A DNA stretch of 64,000 bases from Dethiobacter alkaliphilus AHT 1 (GTDB taxonomy: Bacteria > Bacillota > Dethiobacteria > Dethiobacterales > Dethiobacteraceae). The number at the start of each line of letters is the position of its first letter. Position 1 is the first letter of the stretch. Under the pieces are notes generated by a model. It made no database searches. It worked only from the letters and a program-made list of their open reading frames with translations, and had not been told where the DNA came from. Shown piece by piece: positions 59,860 to 64,000 of the stretch. Both the position numbers and the translations under genes were made by a program. The DNA lies in the NCBI RefSeq assembly GCF_000174415.1, contig NZ_ACJM01000005.1, positions 1-64,000 of the forward strand, read 5' to 3'.

Positions 59860-61415
59860 GCCGCCCCAGGCCTTTGGTTTTAATTGTTCTCGATGGTTGG
59901 GGCCTGGGACGCAAGCGCATCGGTAACGCCATTTATCAGGCTAAAACGCCTTTTTTCCATAGCCTGCAGGAGGACTATTCCGTAGCCCGCCTGAAAGCCA
60001 GCGGCGAAGCCGTGGGCCTGCCGGAAGGACAGATGGGCAACTCGGAGGTAGGCCATTTAAATATCGGAGCAGGCCGTATCGTCTATCAGGAGCTGACCCG
60101 CATCAGCAAATCCATCGAAGACGGCGATTTTTTTGAAAATAAGGAACTGCTGGCAGCCATCCGGCACGTAAAGAACAAAGGGTCTGCGCTGCACCTTTTA
60201 GGCCTGCTTTCCGACGGCGGTGTACACAGTCACAATACACACCTGTATGCCCTGCTGGAGCTGGCCAAAAGCCAGAATGTGGACAAGGTCTATGTTCACG
60301 CGGTGCTGGACGGCCGCGACGTAGGTCCCACCAGTGCCGAGGAATATCTGTCTGCACTGGAAGATAAAATAAGTGACATCGGTGTGGGTAAAGTGGCCAC
60401 CGTATCAGGCCGCTATTTTACCATGGACAGAGATAAGCGGTGGGAACGGGTGGAGCGTGCCTACCGCTCCATGGTTTACGGCACTGGGGAAGCGGCAGCA
60501 ACTTCGCTGCATGCCCTGGAAAATGCTTATGAACATGGGGAAACAGATGAATTTGTGGCACCCACGGTTATTCTCGAGGATGATGGCCAACCCGTGGCCA
60601 CCATCGGTGACGACGATGCGGTGATTTTTTTTAACTTTCGCCCGGACCGGGCCAGGCAAATTACCCGCACTTTTACCGATTCAGACTTTGCAGGCTTTGA
60701 GCGTGGTGAATCTGCGCCTTATCCCTATTTTGTCTGCATGACCCAATACGATGAGCGCATTGATGCCCCGGTGGCCTTTCCGCCCGACCATCCCACAGAC
60801 ACCCTGGGTGAGGTCTTGGCCGCAGCGGGCCTGAAACAGCTGCGTATTGCAGAGACGGAAAAATACGCCCACGTCACTTTCTTTTTCAGCGGAGGGGAAG
60901 AAAAGTGCTTTGACGGGGAAGAGCGGATTCTTATTCCTTCACCCAAGGTACCTACATACAACCTGCAGCCGGAGATGAGTGCCCCGGAGGTTACCGACCG
61001 TCTGCTGGAGGAAATCGCCGCCGACAAGTTCGACGTGGTGATTATTAATTATGCCAATCCCGATATGGTAGGCCATACCGGTGTGTTGGAAGCGGCGGTT
61101 AAAGCGGTGGAAACGGTGGACAGCTGTCTGAGCAGAGTTGTTCCCGCCGTTTTGGAGAAAGGCGGAGTGGCCATTGTGACCGCAGACCACGGTAATGCGG
61201 AACAGATGACTTCAGGCCGCAATAACCGGACCTTTACTGCCCACACACCAAATCCGGTTCCCTTTATCCTGGCGGCAAAAGATTATCGCCTGAAGAAACA
61301 GGGAATTCTGGCTGATGTGGCTCCCACCGTTTTGGATATACTAAATCTGGAAACGCCAGCGGAAATGACCGGTTCTTCATTATTGATCCGGGCAGATAAC
61401 AGGAAAAAGAAATAG
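59856..61415 (+). CDS. gpmI: Phosphoglycerate mutase, cofactor-independent
   Basis: 519-residue two-domain mutase that needs Mn2+. Metal and phosphoserine motifs are VLDGWGLG, the nucleophile Ser in GNSEVGHLNIGAGR, GLLSDGGVHSH, DGRDVGPTSA, FNFRPDRARQ, and the C-terminal VTADHGNAEQM. Length 519 is normal. Translation is coupled to tpiA through the ATGA overlap. eno starts 12 bases later. Confidence 0.96.
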   Translation: MSRPRPLVLIVLDGWGLGRKRIGNAIYQAKTPFFHSLQEDYSVARLKASGEAVGLPEGQMGNSEVGHLNIGAGRIVYQELTRISKSIEDGDFFENKELLAAIRHVKNKGSALHLLGLLSDGGVHSHNTHLYALLELAKSQNVDKVYVHAVLDGRDVGPTSAEEYLSALEDKISDIGVGKVATVSGRYFTMDRDKRWERVERAYRSMVYGTGEAAATSLHALENAYEHGETDEFVAPTVILEDDGQPVATIGDDDAVIFFNFRPDRARQITRTFTDSDFAGFERGESAPYPYFVCMTQYDERIDAPVAFPPDHPTDTLGEVLAAAGLKQLRIAETEKYAHVTFFFSGGEEKCFDGEERILIPSPKVPTYNLQPEMSAPEVTDRLLEEIAADKFDVVIINYANPDMVGHTGVLEAAVKAVETVDSCLSRVVPAVLEKGGVAIVTADHGNAEQMTSGRNNRTFTAHTPNPVPFILAAKDYRLKKQGILADVAPTVLDILNLETPAEMTGSSLLIRADNRKKK

Positions 61416-62711
<1,296 letters not shown>

Positions 62712-62718
62712 ACGTTTG

Positions 62719-62747
62719 TTGTCTTTTCCAAATCGGTGTGTTAAAAT
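62719..62747 (+). promoter_or_regulatory. Promoter of secG
   Basis: TTGTCT (62719-62724), 17-base spacer, TAAAAT (62742-62747). The transcript leader includes a hairpin TGACCC-cttgt-GGGTCA (62760-62776) without a T tail. A second TTGACA at 62800-62805 has no good -10. Confidence 0.5.
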
Positions 62748-62845
62748 ATCTTTATGACTTGACCCCTTGTGGGTCAGGAATAATTATTTCCTTAATATTT
62801 TGACAATTTGTTTTGTAAAGCTCCATTAAAAGGAGGTGTCGTCGC

Positions 62846-63076
62846 ATGGAAGTAGTATTGAATCTGGTTTATTTAGTAGCCGCCATCGGTATGATTGCAT
62901 CTGTACTTATGCAATCCGGCAAGTCTGCAGGAATGTCAGGTGCTTTTGGTGGTGGAGGAGCACAGTCCGCATTTGGCAAGAAAAAGGGCGTTGATGATTT
63001 TCTGTCCAAACTAACCATTGTTTTTGCGGTCCTGTTTATGGTACTGGCCATCGTGCTGACATCATTGAGTGCTTAG
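62846..63076 (+). CDS. secG: Preprotein translocase subunit SecG
   Basis: 76-residue membrane protein with two helices: residues about 3-22 (VLNLVYLVAAIGMIASVLMQ) and 52-74. The glycine-rich loop between them contains SGAFGGGGAQSAFGKKKG, as in SecG. It assists SecYEG-SecA protein export. AAAAGGAGGTGTCGTCGC is the ribosome binding region. The pyrophosphatase gene follows after 57 bases. Confidence 0.95.
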   Translation: MEVVLNLVYLVAAIGMIASVLMQSGKSAGMSGAFGGGGAQSAFGKKKGVDDFLSKLTIVFAVLFMVLAIVLTSLSA

Positions 63077-63133
63077 CCCGGCTGCCGGGATAAGAGACAC
63101 ATATATTTTTAAACAGAAGGAGGAGTAAAAAGA

Positions 63134-64000
63134 ATGGACAATCTGTTGTACTTAGCCCCTGTCGCTGGGATAGTGGGCCTGCTGTTCGCCTTTTACCTGA
63201 CATCCAGAGTAAACAGTGCGGACCCCGGTAATGACCGGATGAAGGAAATCTCCGAAGCTATCCATGAAGGTGCCATGGCTTTCCTAAGCCGCGAATACCG
63301 CGCACTCTTCATCTTCGTCATTATCCTTTTCTTCGTTATCACATTTGCTATTGACCTTAGCACAGCCATCGCTTATGTGGTTGGTTCCGTAGCTTCAGGT
63401 CTGGCCGGCTTTATCGGCATGAGTATTGCCACCAGAGCCAACGTGCGCACAACTAATGCGGCGCAGACAGGTACCAACGAAGCACTGACCGTGGCTTTCT
63501 CCGGTGGTGCGGTTATGGGTCTTTCCGTAGTAGGCTTGGGTCTGCTGGGGTTAGGCGTTCTGTACATCATCTTTGGAGACGCTCAGGTTCTTACCGGTTA
63601 CGCTCTGGGCGCCAGCTCCATTGCGCTGTTCGCCCGTGTTGGCGGCGGTATCTACACCAAAGCTGCCGACGTAGGTGCCGACCTGGTTGGTAAGGTTGAA
63701 GCGGGTATCCCGGAAGATGATCCCCGTAACCCCGCCGTTATCGCCGACAACGTAGGCGACAACGTAGGTGACGTGGCCGGTATGGGTGCCGACCTGTTCG
63801 AATCTTATGTGGGTTCCATCATTGCTGCCATGACCATCGGTATCGTGGCCTTTGGTATTGACGGTGTACTGTTACCCATGTTGGTAGCATCCACCGGTAT
63901 TGTTGCCGCTATCATCGGTACGTTTTTTGTTAAGGCCAAGGAAGGCGCCAACCTTTCCGCAGCTCTGGAGCGCGGCACCTGGGTCGCAGGCGGCCTGGTT
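63134..64000 (+). CDS. hppA: Membrane-bound ion-pumping pyrophosphatase, N-terminal part
   Basis: The first 289 codons of a membrane pyrophosphatase, open at the window edge. It begins [18 protein letters not shown] and has several membrane helices. The catalytic loops include [18 protein letters not shown] (Mg-PPi binding) and [20 protein letters not shown], with ADLFESY following. These enzymes use pyrophosphate hydrolysis to pump H+ or Na+. Whether this one is K+-dependent, and which ion it moves, depends on residues beyond the window. AGGAGGAGTAAAAAG precedes the ATG. Confidence 0.95.
   Translation, partial: MDNLLYLAPVAGIVGLLFAFYLTSRVNSADPGNDRMKEISEAIHEGAMAFLSREYRALFIFVIILFFVITFAIDLSTAIAYVVGSVASGLAGFIGMSIATRANVRTTNAAQTGTNEALTVAFSGGAVMGLSVVGLGLLGLGVLYIIFGDAQVLTGYALGASSIALFARVGGGIYTKAADVGADLVGKVEAGIPEDDPRNPAVIADNVGDNVGDVAGMGADLFESYVGSIIAAMTIGIVAFGIDGVLLPMLVASTGIVAAIIGTFFVKAKEGANLSAALERGTWVAGGLV

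Overview
This 64 kb window looks like the chromosome of an anaerobic, spore-forming-type Firmicute (Clostridia or Dethiobacteria-like). Supporting signs are the long-form HPF, the SAM-I riboswitch on metK, the rapZ-yvcK-whiA cluster, recD2-comFC, DUF1659/DUF2922 small proteins, frequent GTG/TTG starts behind strong AGGAGG sites, a ferredoxin-dependent 2-oxoacid oxidoreductase, a CooC-type ATPase and a membrane pyrophosphatase. I assign the species from gene content only. No rRNA, tRNA, CRISPR array, insertion sequence or prophage is visible. The only clearly accessory gene is an Abi/HEPN protein at the left end.

Layout. 0.2-2.2 kb: abi-like gene, DUF1540 protein and a 47-residue protein. 2.2-9.2 kb: UPF0173 hydrolase, a thioredoxin-reductase-like flavoprotein without an NADPH motif, a MoxR/CoxE/CooC metal-centre maturation set, a LysM-M23 lipoprotein and a UPF0126 membrane protein. 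9.3-14.7 kb: sfsA, a phosphoribosyltransferase, a beta-CASP nuclease, fabZ, and metK under a SAM riboswitch. 15-21.4 kb: DUF1659/DUF2922, recD2, comFC, csp, hpf and two uncharacterised proteins. 21.4-28.5 kb: a structured micro-ORF locus, an HD-GYP protein, a DUF5317 protein, secA, frameshifted prfB and a YitT protein. 28.7-31.3 kb: korBA-type operon on the minus strand. 31.5-37.7 kb: ftsEX, an EnvC-like hydrolase activator, ctpA and a MinJ-like PDZ protein. 37.7-44.9 kb: a c-di-GMP riboswitch and uvrBAC. 45-52 kb: HExxH protein, YvlD-like protein, sensor kinase, HAD phosphatase, FMN enzyme, and two PHP proteins around a Crp-type regulator. 52-55 kb: rapZ-yvcK-whiA. 55.2-62.7 kb: rpoN, then gap-pgk-tpiA-gpmI-eno without cggR. 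62.8-64 kb: secG and the start of hppA, cut by the window edge.

Themes. Cell-wall and division functions are grouped (ftsEX, EnvC-like, CtpA, MinJ-like, LysM-M23). Lower glycolysis is one co-directional run next to the pyrophosphatase and secG. c-di-GMP signalling appears twice: an HD-GYP enzyme and a c-di-GMP-I riboswitch.

The least explained structures are non-coding. A roughly 100-nt, three-hairpin repeat occurs three times (23.5, 34.4 and 47.7 kb) with compensatory changes in its stems. A 25-codon membrane peptide gene at 21.56 kb sits behind a structured leader that can mask its ribosome binding site, and a 15-16 bp inverted repeat with A/T tails encloses the whole locus. A family of small palindromes shares the core ACCTGTCCC.
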